Source: CAZOVK01 sp964583165
GTDB taxonomy: Bacteria > Bacillota > Clostridia > Lachnospirales > WRAX01
Length of the DNA stretch: 7,302 nucleotides
NCBI GenBank assembly: GCA_964583165.1
Contig: CAZOVK010000096.1
Span: 1 to 7,302, forward strand
Direction of reading: 5' to 3'
Part shown: piece by piece, positions 1 to 5,211 of the stretch
Layout of the letters: each line of letters opens with the position of its first letter
Numbering within the stretch: the first letter of the stretch is position 1
Position numbers and translations under genes: made by a program
Notes under the pieces: generated by a model
Told to the model about the DNA's origin: nothing
Seen by the model: only the letters and a program-made list of their open reading frames with translations
Database searches by the model: none

Positions 1-464
1 TGTTGAATATTCGACTCCGCTATGTCTGTCACACAGTCGCATTCCCATTTGGTTTCACAGGCGGCGGTTATGTCGATTACCGCGCGGTAGCTAAGCTTTC
101 TGTCATTTACGAGGCGAAACTCTATGTTTTGAAGCTCACCCGTCATGGTGACCCAGGTGTTTTTGTCAACGCCATCGATATTGATAAAATCATCAAGCGT
201 GGCGGTTTGGTTGATACTATGTACCGGCATTTCAGCGCCCCGCGCCATATAGAGCACGGCGATACGAAGCCGCGCCGTATAGTTCACGCGCTCGTTTAAG
301 CACTCTGTTCTGTCTATGATGAACTCGCCGTCCGCTTTGAGCAGATAAGCCATGTCGGGCTGCGCATCGGGCACGATAATGTCGCCTTCAAGCAGCGCTT
401 GTGTTCTTTCGGGTTCCATATGTTTATTAAGAACAATTTTTTCTTTTATCAGCTCTGTTCCCAT
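1..464 (-). CDS. DUF3794 (SPOCS) domain protein, SipL-like, 5' part only
   Basis: This is the N-terminal 154 codons of a minus-strand gene that runs off the left edge; the frame is open throughout. The start is ATG at 464-462, preceded by GGAGGGG (479-473) with an 8-nt spacer. The visible protein begins MGTELIKEKIVLN and carries the hallmarks of a DUF3794 domain: EGDIIVPDAQPDM near residues 30-42, a beta-rich stretch ending RIAVLYMARG, and VHSINQTATLDDFINIDGV followed by IEFRLVNDRKLSYRAVIDI. Known members such as SipL of Clostridioides difficile bind the spore-coat protein SpoIVA and often carry a C-terminal LysM domain, which would lie outside the window. It follows veg on the same strand, a neighbourhood common in Clostridia. 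Family assignment is by recalled motif pattern. Whether it is SipL itself or a paralogue cannot be told from this part. Confidence 0.85.
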   Translation of the reverse strand, partial: MGTELIKEKIVLNKHMEPERTQALLEGDIIVPDAQPDMAYLLKADGEFIIDRTECLNERVNYTARLRIAVLYMARGAEMPVHSINQTATLDDFINIDGVDKNTWVTMTGELQNIEFRLVNDRKLSYRAVIDITAACETKWECDCVTDIAESNIQ

Positions 465-485
465 GAAAAAATCCCCTCCGATTCG

Positions 486-510
486 TATATACTCTTGATA
501 GTAGTATATA
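486..510. repeat. 8-bp perfect inverted repeat upstream of the DUF3794 gene
   Basis: TATATACT (486-493) and AGTATATA (503-510) form a perfect inverted repeat around a 9-nt centre, just upstream of the ribosome binding site of the DUF3794 gene. The right arm coincides with the possible -10 box of that gene. It could be an operator or a weak leader hairpin. It has no G+C core or T-tract, so it is not a terminator. The AT-rich composition makes chance a serious alternative. Confidence 0.4.
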
Positions 511-531
511 GGTCATACAGGGGAATTATTC
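503..531 (-). promoter_or_regulatory. possible sigma-E-type promoter for the DUF3794 gene
   Basis: Read on the minus strand, GAATAAT (531-525) matches six of seven positions of the sporulation sigma-E -35 pattern (GMATATT). It is followed after 14 bp by TATATACT (510-503), a 5-of-8 match to the -10 pattern CATACANT. The predicted start would leave a leader of about 30 nt before the ATG at 464. No good sigma-A promoter is visible in the gap to veg. sipL is sigma-E dependent in C. difficile, which fits, but the -10 match is weak and readthrough from veg is equally possible. Confidence 0.3.
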
Positions 532-560
532 CATGAATTAGACACGCTGTTTTCATAACC

Positions 561-821
561 TTACAAGACCGTAATCTCCACTGCTCTTGTTAATACATCA
601 GCGTATGAGAAAGTCATCTTTCGCTTTTTTGGGGCGAAGGCCGAGTGTATCTCCTCGGGCAGTTCAGGGTCAACGGCAATGGTGAAGATGCTTGGGTAAA
701 CCTGTTCGACGACGCCCTTGGTGACAACTACACGGCTGCGGCCCTTCGTCGATTCCAATAGTACGTGGCTTCCGATAATGCGTGATATATCCTCCTTGAT
801 GCGGAGCATATCGTTTAACAT
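561..821 (-). CDS. veg: Veg family protein
   Basis: This encodes an 86-residue protein, the same length as Bacillus subtilis Veg. The family landmarks are present: an N-terminal LRIKEDISRIIGSHVLLES, then GRSRVVVTKGVVEQVYPSIFTI and, near the C-terminus, FSYADVLTRAVEITVL, matching the Veg pattern of a basic G-R-x(2-3) stretch, TYPSVF-like and YSYADIL-like segments. The start at 821 was chosen because AGGAG (833-829) lies 7 nt upstream; an in-frame TTG at 839 would put this site inside the gene. B. subtilis Veg has been linked to biofilm matrix regulation and spore outgrowth, with no known enzymatic activity. The gene sits behind two strong tandem promoters and ahead of the DUF3794 gene, about 96 bp away, with no terminator visible between them. 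Confidence 0.9.
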   Translation of the reverse strand: MLNDMLRIKEDISRIIGSHVLLESTKGRSRVVVTKGVVEQVYPSIFTIAVDPELPEEIHSAFAPKKRKMTFSYADVLTRAVEITVL

Positions 822-858
822 ACGGTCACTCCTTCGCAAATTATTCCATTACGCATAT

Positions 859-887
859 AATATAACACATATATCTATGCACGTCAA
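859..887 (-). promoter_or_regulatory. proximal sigma-A promoter of veg
   Basis: On the minus strand, TTGACG (887-882) is separated by exactly 17 bp from TATATT (864-859). Transcription would start near 852, giving a leader of about 30 nt before the ATG at 821. This is the nearer of two stacked promoters. veg is known for an unusually strong vegetative promoter in B. subtilis, which fits the quality of these boxes. Confidence 0.8.
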
Positions 888-953
888 GTAAAATTTATGA
901 TTATATCACGTCAAATGTTAATTTGTCAATTCATAATTTCTTGTAATTTGTCA
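880..953. repeat. paired direct repeats around the veg promoters
   Basis: Two short direct-repeat pairs overlap the promoters. TAATTTGTCA occurs at 919-928 and 944-953, exactly 25 bp apart. CACGTCAA occurs at 880-887 and 907-914, 27 bp apart. The first copy of the 10-mer covers most of the distal -35 box, and one copy of the 8-mer contains the proximal -35 box. The second 10-mer is not part of any promoter I recognise. They may be operator half-sites, or the result of promoter duplication. Confidence 0.45.
900..929 (-). promoter_or_regulatory. distal sigma-A promoter of veg
   Basis: On the minus strand, a consensus TTGACA (929-924) and a consensus TATAAT (905-900) are separated by 18 bp. Transcription would start near 893, upstream of the proximal -35 box. 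Both hexamers are perfect, with the spacer 1 bp longer than optimal. A second TTGACG lies inside its spacer but has no -10 at a usable distance. Confidence 0.75.
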
Positions 954-1040
954 TAAATTAGTAAGTTTTGTCGAATTTTCTGTAATGATTCTGCCGTACA
1001 GTCCTGTTGACGACGTTTTTCGTATATATAGAGTTTTGGG

Positions 1041-1069
1041 TTGCAAAATTACACTGCTTTTTGTATAAT
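1041..1069 (+). promoter_or_regulatory. sigma-A promoter of the propeller gene
   Basis: TTGCAA (1041-1046) and a perfect TATAAT (1064-1069) are separated by 17 bp. Transcription would start near 1076 and give a leader of about 40 nt before the TTG at 1118. It diverges from the veg promoters. The 930-1040 stretch between the two promoter groups is AT-rich and shows no gene or structure I can support. Confidence 0.8.
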
Positions 1070-1103
1070 AAACGCACACAAATGCAGAAAGTTCCATTGA
1101 TTA

Positions 1104-1117
1104 GGGGGGGATAGGGG
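1104..1117 (+). promoter_or_regulatory. double G-run ribosome binding site, start ambiguous
   Basis: Two G-runs lie in tandem: seven G at 1104-1110, then ATAGGGG at 1111-1117. The first is 7 nt from the TTG at 1118. The second abuts that TTG and is 6 nt from an in-frame ATT at 1124. An in-frame stop (TAG, 1112-1114) rules out any start further upstream. TTG is the stronger start codon and was chosen. GGATAGGGGT, which spans 1109-1118, recurs at 2313-2322 upstream of the other TTG-start gene. Confidence 0.6.
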
Positions 1118-1969
1118 TTGTGTATTTCAAACGGAAATATCGCCAATGGCGGCTGGGTCGCGGAACAAGGGGACTTTGTTTATTACTACAACCTCAGCAG
1201 TAACGGCTATCTCTACCGAATGCGGGCCAGTGGTGACGACAAGACAGAGCTTTCGAATGATGAATGCCAATACATAAACGTAAGTGGCGAATGGGTGTAT
1301 TACAGAAATGACAGTGACGGCGGCTGTATCTATCGCATACGGATAGACGGTACAACCAGGACAAAACTCAATAATGACCCAAGCCGATACTTAAATGTTT
1401 GTGATGAATGGATATATTATAGAAACAACGATGACGGTGGTTACCTCTACCGCATTCGCACAGACGGAACAGACTGTACGCGCCTAGGCACTGACCGCTG
1501 TGAATCTATAGCAGTAAGCGAAGGGTGGGTATATTATACAAACGCAGAAGACAACAACAACCTCTATCGCTTACGCATAAACGGAACAGACAGAATACGC
1601 CTAAACTACGATTACTGCTTTTATGTGAATGTTTGCGGTGATTGGGTCTATTATGCTTGCCGCAACAAGAGATTCGCCAATGACCTCTACCGCATGAGAA
1701 CGGACGGCACGGGCAAGACGAAGCTGTGTAATGACAACGCATGGAGCGTTAATGTCAGCGAGGGTTGGGTGTATTACTGCAACTACAACAATAACAATTA
1801 TCTATACCGCGTCCGTACAGACGGCACAGGCAGAATGCGGTTGGGGAGGGAGAGTGCCTGGGGCACAAATATCTGTGGGGATAGGATTTATTACAGAACC
1901 GTTATTGACGGCAAAAGCTATCTTTATCGCGTAAAGACAGACGGCACATTCCGCCAAAGAATAGATTAG
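1118..1969 (+). CDS. DUF5050-like seven-repeat beta-propeller protein
   Basis: This 283-residue protein consists almost entirely of seven repeats. The repeat core is (W/F)(V/I)YY...(Y/N/D)LYR(I/M/V)(R/K).DGT.(R/K)..L. The aromatic YY cores lie at residues 20-23, 59-62, 98-101, 137-140, 176-179, 217-220 and 256-259, a spacing of 39 except for one 41-residue unit. The pattern matches DUF5050-type propellers of Bacillota. The N-terminal segment GGWVAEQ aligns with the strand that ends each later unit (such as QYINVSGEW), so it could close blade seven with the C-terminus. Unlike many relatives as I recall them, there is no signal peptide, membrane segment or zinc ribbon. Twelve cysteines (about 4 percent) suggest a reducing cytoplasmic location. 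The start is TTG. The molecular role is unknown; protein binding is the usual inference for such folds. It has its own promoter, and no terminator separates it from rpmE. Confidence 0.85.
   Translation: MCISNGNIANGGWVAEQGDFVYYYNLSSNGYLYRMRASGDDKTELSNDECQYINVSGEWVYYRNDSDGGCIYRIRIDGTTRTKLNNDPSRYLNVCDEWIYYRNNDDGGYLYRIRTDGTDCTRLGTDRCESIAVSEGWVYYTNAEDNNNLYRLRINGTDRIRLNYDYCFYVNVCGDWVYYACRNKRFANDLYRMRTDGTGKTKLCNDNAWSVNVSEGWVYYCNYNNNNYLYRVRTDGTGRMRLGRESAWGTNICGDRIYYRTVIDGKSYLYRVKTDGTFRQRID
1169..1966 (+). repeat. seven tandem 117-nt coding repeats
   Basis: The coding sequence contains seven units of 117 nt (39 codons); the fifth is longer by two codons and the last by one before the stop. Recurring DNA words include CTCTACCGCAT (units 3 and 5), ACAGACGG and GGGT(A/G/C)TATTA around the aromatic core. 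The protein units are more alike than the DNA, which suggests old duplications under selection for the fold rather than a recent expansion. Confidence 0.8.
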
Positions 1970-1983
1970 CCCCAAAAATTCTG

Positions 1984-2012
1984 TTGCGTTTTGTTATAAT
2001 ATATGTTACAAT
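1984..2012 (+). promoter_or_regulatory. extended -10 sigma-A promoter of rpmE
   Basis: TTGCGT (1984-1989) is followed after 17 bp by TACAAT (2007-2012), with a TG (2004-2005) one base upstream of the -10 as in extended -10 promoters. A second -10-like TATAAT (1995-2000) lies within the spacer but lacks a -35 at a usable distance. The promoter begins 15 bp after the stop codon of the propeller gene and leaves an rpmE leader of about 25 nt. Confidence 0.75.
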
Positions 2013-2043
2013 ATTAAAGTTAGAGCGAAACGAGGTGAACACG

Positions 2044-2247
2044 ATGAAAGAAAATTTGCATCCCGAATATCATCAGGCAACAGTTAGATGTAACTGTGGT
2101 AACGAATTCGTAACGGGCTCGACAAAGAAAGAAATCCGCGTCGAGATTTGCTCGCAATGCCATCCGTTCTACACGGGCAGCCAGAAGAACAGCCAAAAGA
2201 GAGGCACGCGTAGCGAAAAATTCCGTACAAAGTACAAGCTCGGTTAG
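2044..2247 (+). CDS. rpmE: 50S ribosomal protein L31 (zinc-binding form)
   Basis: This 67-residue protein begins MKENLHPEYHQATVRCNCGN, a typical L31 opening. L31 binds the large subunit at the bridge to the small subunit. Four cysteines at residues 16, 18, 36 and 39 (CNC and CSQC) form the zinc site of the zinc-containing form, so this is not the zinc-independent paralogue. The C-terminal RGTRSEKFRTKYKLG matches the family's GRVEKFxKKY end. The start is ATG at 2044, 8 nt after GAGG (2032-2035); upstream in-frame codons overlap the promoter and are rejected. In many Bacillota rpmE follows rho, whereas here the propeller gene is upstream. It has its own promoter and a likely terminator after it. 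Confidence 0.95.
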   Translation: MKENLHPEYHQATVRCNCGNEFVTGSTKKEIRVEICSQCHPFYTGSQKNSQKRGTRSEKFRTKYKLG

Positions 2248-2270
2248 CGGGCTTATAGCAAGTTGACAAT

Positions 2271-2302
2271 AGGGTTGAGAGGTGTCTCAGCTCTTTTGTT
2301 GT
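2271..2302 (+). terminator. Rho-independent terminator or attenuator after rpmE
   Basis: Bases 2271-2280 (AGGGTTGAGA) pair with 2285-2294 (TCTCAGCTCT) in a 10-bp stem with two G-U pairs and a GGTG loop, followed by TTTGTTGT. It lies 24 nt after the rpmE stop. The T-tract is interrupted, so termination may be partial. That would let some transcription pass into the DUF1385 gene, for which no separate promoter is evident. Confidence 0.65.
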
Positions 2303-2327
2303 ACTCAAATTTGGATAGGGGTAAGAA

Positions 2328-3308
2328 TTGAAGAATGAAAAAATAGAATATACCTATATCGGTGGTCAGGCTGTCATGGAAGGCGTGATGATGCGCGGGA
2401 AGACCATGTATGCTATGGCTGTGCGTCATTCAAGCGGTGAAATCAATGAAACAAAGAAAGCCGTAGCAGAACCCCCCGCGTGGCAGAAACTCCCTATCAT
2501 TCGTGGCATTATGGCGTTTATCAACAGCCTTGTCTTAGGCATGAAACTCATCTATGATTCGGCTGACATGGCGGGGATTGACCTGAAAGAAGAGAACCCG
2601 TCAAAGTTTGACCTGTGGCTGGAGCGTAAGTTTGGCGACAAGCTCATGGGCATTATCATGGGTATCGGCGTGGTATTGGGGATTGTGTTCTCTGTTGGGT
2701 TGTTCATGCTCTTGCCCGTTGGACTGACGAGTTTTTTGGGTGACAACATACCGACACAGGCGCTGGGTATCATCGAGGGGGTAATACGTATCGTCATCTT
2801 CCTTGGTTATCTCGCTATTGTTGCACAGTCAAAGGATATTAAACGCTTATTCCAATACCACGGGGCGGAACATAAGACGATAAGTTGTTATGAACACAAT
2901 GAAGCGCTCACTGTCGATAACGTGAGAAAACACTCACGCCTTCATAAGCGTTGCGGAACGAGTTTTCTTCTTATTGTAATGATAGTCAGTATGATTTTCT
3001 TTACGGCGATAAACGTGCGCGACATTTGGATTAGGCTTGTTACACGCGTGTTGTTCGTGCCGCTGATAGCGGGCGTGAGTTATGAAATCATCAAATGGGC
3101 GGGTAAGTCAGACTTTTGGCTGGTCAACGCAATCAGCTACCCGGGGCTTATGCTCCAGAAGCTCACGACAAAAGAACCCGACGACGGGCAGATTGAGTGC
3201 GCCATACGCGCTATGTCGGCCGTTATTGAGAAAGAGATAGAAAAGAAACAAGAGGTGGAAGATGACACGCAGGGAAGCGTACAAGACAGCAACAACGCGA
3301 CTGCGTGA
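2328..3308 (+). CDS. yqhQ: DUF1385 family membrane protein (YqhQ-like)
   Basis: This 326-residue protein belongs to the DUF1385/YqhQ family. The evidence is the opening YIGGQAVMEGVMMRG (residues 10-24), the motif YHGAEHKTISCYE (177-189), LHKRCGTSF (205-213) and the conserved tail YPGLMLQKLTTKEPDDGQIE (271-290). Hydrophobic segments near residues 57-75, 105-137, 145-166, 212-228 and 236-253 make it a polytopic inner-membrane protein. Its biochemical function is not established to my knowledge. The histidine- and cysteine-rich motifs would suit metal binding, but that is inference. The start is TTG at 2328, 6 nt after AGGGG (2317-2321); the next in-frame Met is residue 17, inside the conserved motif. 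The 3' end overlaps prmC by 47 nt. The yqhQ-prmC-prfA order is common in Bacillota. Confidence 0.93.
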   Translation: MKNEKIEYTYIGGQAVMEGVMMRGKTMYAMAVRHSSGEINETKKAVAEPPAWQKLPIIRGIMAFINSLVLGMKLIYDSADMAGIDLKEENPSKFDLWLERKFGDKLMGIIMGIGVVLGIVFSVGLFMLLPVGLTSFLGDNIPTQALGIIEGVIRIVIFLGYLAIVAQSKDIKRLFQYHGAEHKTISCYEHNEALTVDNVRKHSRLHKRCGTSFLLIVMIVSMIFFTAINVRDIWIRLVTRVLFVPLIAGVSYEIIKWAGKSDFWLVNAISYPGLMLQKLTTKEPDDGQIECAIRAMSAVIEKEIEKKQEVEDDTQGSVQDSNNATA

Positions 3309-4110
3309 AATGAATTTTGAGACGCCCGAGATTGAAGCGCGTTTCCTTCTCTGTGAAGTGTTAGATACTACGGCGGCCTTGCTGTTTTCTGATATGGACG
3401 CGGTGATGAGCGCGGAGGATTTGGGCGAATACGAAACCTTGATAGGTCAACGGCTGACGTTTAAGCCCTTAGCCTATGTCATAGGCAGGAAAGAGTTTTA
3501 TGCGCTTGAGTTTCTGGTCAATGAGCATACGCTGATTCCGCGTGACGATACCACGATTTTGGTTGACAGGGCGATAGTGGCTATTAGGGAACGTGGGTAT
3601 AGAAAGGTGTTCGAGCCTTGCACGGGTAGCGGTTGTGTTGCCATTGCGCTTGCATATAATTGCAGGAATATTGAAGTCTATGCGACTGATATAGACGAAA
3701 GGGCACTCGCCATTGCGGAAACATCAAACGCTTCGCCGCATGGTGTGGCTGACAGAATAACTTTTGCTCATGAGGATATTCTCACACGATTACCAAACGA
3801 GCGGTTTGACTTGATTGTGAGTAACCCACCGTATATCCCGACTGACGATATTGAGGCGCTTATGCCCGACGTGAAGAATTACGAACCGCATACTGCGCTA
3901 GACGGCGGTGTTGACGGGTTGAAATTCTACAGGCGCATTGCAGAAGTAGGGCATGATGTTCTCAACGAGAACGGCATGATAATAGTAGAGATTGGTTACA
4001 ACCAAGACAAGGACGTTTGCGCGATTTTTGAGTCTGTAGGCTTTAAGACGGCTCTGTTCTTGGATTTAGCGGGTTTACCCCGCGTGATAGAAGCTAGTTT
4101 AAAGGATTAA
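3262..4110 (+). CDS. prmC: release factor glutamine methyltransferase PrmC
   Basis: PrmC uses S-adenosylmethionine to methylate the glutamine of the GGQ motif in class I release factors. The 282-residue protein has a helical N-terminal domain (about 1-85, ending PLAYVIGRKEFY at 69-80) and a Rossmann-type methyltransferase domain. Motif I is EPCTGSGCVAIAL (118-130), the acidic loop is ATDID (141-145), and the catalytic NPPY is at 188-191 within SNPPYIPTDD. GGVDGLKFYRRI (215-226) and the terminal DLAGLPRVIEA (268-278) are also family features. The usual PRP(E/D)TE after the linker reads PRDDTT here. The ATG at 3262 is preceded by AGAGG (3251-3255) with a 6-nt spacer, inside the end of the DUF1385 gene, so translational coupling is likely. 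Its substrate, prfA, follows after 11 nt. Confidence 0.95.
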   Translation: MTRREAYKTATTRLREMNFETPEIEARFLLCEVLDTTAALLFSDMDAVMSAEDLGEYETLIGQRLTFKPLAYVIGRKEFYALEFLVNEHTLIPRDDTTILVDRAIVAIRERGYRKVFEPCTGSGCVAIALAYNCRNIEVYATDIDERALAIAETSNASPHGVADRITFAHEDILTRLPNERFDLIVSNPPYIPTDDIEALMPDVKNYEPHTALDGGVDGLKFYRRIAEVGHDVLNENGMIIVEIGYNQDKDVCAIFESVGFKTALFLDLAGLPRVIEASLKD

Positions 4111-4121
4111 AGGGGTTTAGT

Positions 4122-5195
4122 ATGATAGATAAATTAGAAGAATTATTGGCGAAGTTTGAGGATATGCAGGCGAAAGTAGGCGACCCGTCCGTCATTGCCG
4201 ACCAGGCGCAGTTTCGTGCTATGATGAAGGAGTTGTCGGCCATTACGCCGATTATCGAGAAGTACAAGGAATGGCAGAAGGTCAACAAAGAAATGCAAGA
4301 TAACCGCGAGATGCTTGAATCGGGCGAGCTGGACGAGGAGATGCGGGCGTTGGCGCGTGAAGAGCTTCAACTGAATAAGGAAGCGTCCGAAGAACTTTTG
4401 CAGGAAATCAAAATCATGCTACTGCCGAAAGACGCGAATGACGAAAAGAATGTCATCATGGAGATTCGCGGCGGCGCGGGTGGTGACGAGGCGGCGTTGT
4501 TTGCATACAACCTCTACCGCATGTACGCGCATTACGCTGAGCGCAGGCGTTGGAAGACAGAATTGTTGAGCGTGAACGAGAACGATTTGGGCGGGTTCAA
4601 AGAGGTTGTTTTTTCGATTTCGGGCAAGGGTGCGTATGCGCGTTTGAAGTATGAGAGCGGAGTACACCGCGTTCAACGTGTACCAGAAACCGAATCGCAG
4701 GGGCGTATTCACACCTCAACCGTTACTGTCGCCGTTCTGCCCGAAGCCGAGGACGTAGACGTTGAACTGGATGTGAACGACGTGCGCGTAGACGTGTTCC
4801 GTTCGAGCGGTAACGGTGGGCAGAGCGTCAACACGACAGACTCGGCCGTGCGCCTTACACACGTGCCGACGGGTATAGTCATTTCGTGCCAAGACGAGAA
4901 ATCACAGCTCAAAAACAAGGACAAGGCGTTCAAAATCCTACGCGCCAAGCTCTATGAGATTGAACTCGAACGCCAGCAGAACGAGATGAGCGCCGCGCGT
5001 AAGAGCCAAGTGGGCACGGGCGACCGCGCCGAGCGTATCAGAACATACAACTACCCGCAAGGGCGTGTATCAGACCACAGAATAGGTTTGACGTTACACA
5101 AACTGGAGCAGATTCTCAACGGCGACATGGACGAAGTGCTTGAAGCACTCATTACTACCGACCAAGCGAAGAAATTGGCGGCTTCTGAGAACTAA
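4122..5195 (+). CDS. prfA: peptide chain release factor 1
   Basis: RF1 recognises UAA and UAG stop codons and triggers hydrolysis of peptidyl-tRNA. The 357-residue length is normal. Domain 1 is a charged helical region (about 1-105). The core has RGGAGGDEAALFA (116-128), the stop-codon-reading PxT loop as PET (188-190) within RVQRVPETESQGRIHTS, and the catalytic GGQ at 232-234 within RSSGNGGQSVNTTDSAVR. The tail contains RAERIRTYNYPQGRVSDHR (302-320), as in RF1. The PET tripeptide rather than RF2's SPF distinguishes it from RF2. The ATG is preceded by AGGGG (4111-4115) with a 6-nt spacer. Gln234 is the residue PrmC, encoded just upstream, is expected to methylate. Confidence 0.97.
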   Translation: MIDKLEELLAKFEDMQAKVGDPSVIADQAQFRAMMKELSAITPIIEKYKEWQKVNKEMQDNREMLESGELDEEMRALAREELQLNKEASEELLQEIKIMLLPKDANDEKNVIMEIRGGAGGDEAALFAYNLYRMYAHYAERRRWKTELLSVNENDLGGFKEVVFSISGKGAYARLKYESGVHRVQRVPETESQGRIHTSTVTVAVLPEAEDVDVELDVNDVRVDVFRSSGNGGQSVNTTDSAVRLTHVPTGIVISCQDEKSQLKNKDKAFKILRAKLYEIELERQQNEMSAARKSQVGTGDRAERIRTYNYPQGRVSDHRIGLTLHKLEQILNGDMDEVLEALITTDQAKKLAASEN

Positions 5196-5211
5196 AAAGG
5201 GGTAGGGGGAT

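Noticed and set aside
3..299. 98-codon plus-strand open frame at the left edge
   Set aside because: It lies antisense to the DUF3794 gene, which has clear family motifs and a ribosome binding site; the plus-strand translation looks like no known protein.
522..532. GGAATTATTCC palindrome as a veg terminator
   Set aside because: The palindrome has no room for a loop and no T-tract follows it on the minus strand.
822..839. TTG at 839 as a longer veg start
   Set aside because: It would place the AGGAG site inside the coding sequence; the ATG at 821 gives ideal spacing and the usual 86-residue length.
958..1146. 62-codon minus-strand open frame in the divergent region
   Set aside because: It overlaps the promoter and start of the propeller gene, has atypical composition and no convincing ribosome binding site.
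1169..1966. Regular 117-nt repeats as a CRISPR-like or satellite array
   Set aside because: The repeats keep one reading frame and vary at the DNA level while the protein pattern is kept, so they are coding repeats.
1984..2043. Upstream in-frame start for rpmE
   Set aside because: The extra residues overlap the rpmE promoter and do not belong to L31; the ATG at 2044 has a good ribosome binding site.
2263..2268. Perfect TTGACA as a promoter for the DUF1385 gene
   Set aside because: No -10-like hexamer lies 16-19 bp downstream; that position falls in the terminator hairpin.
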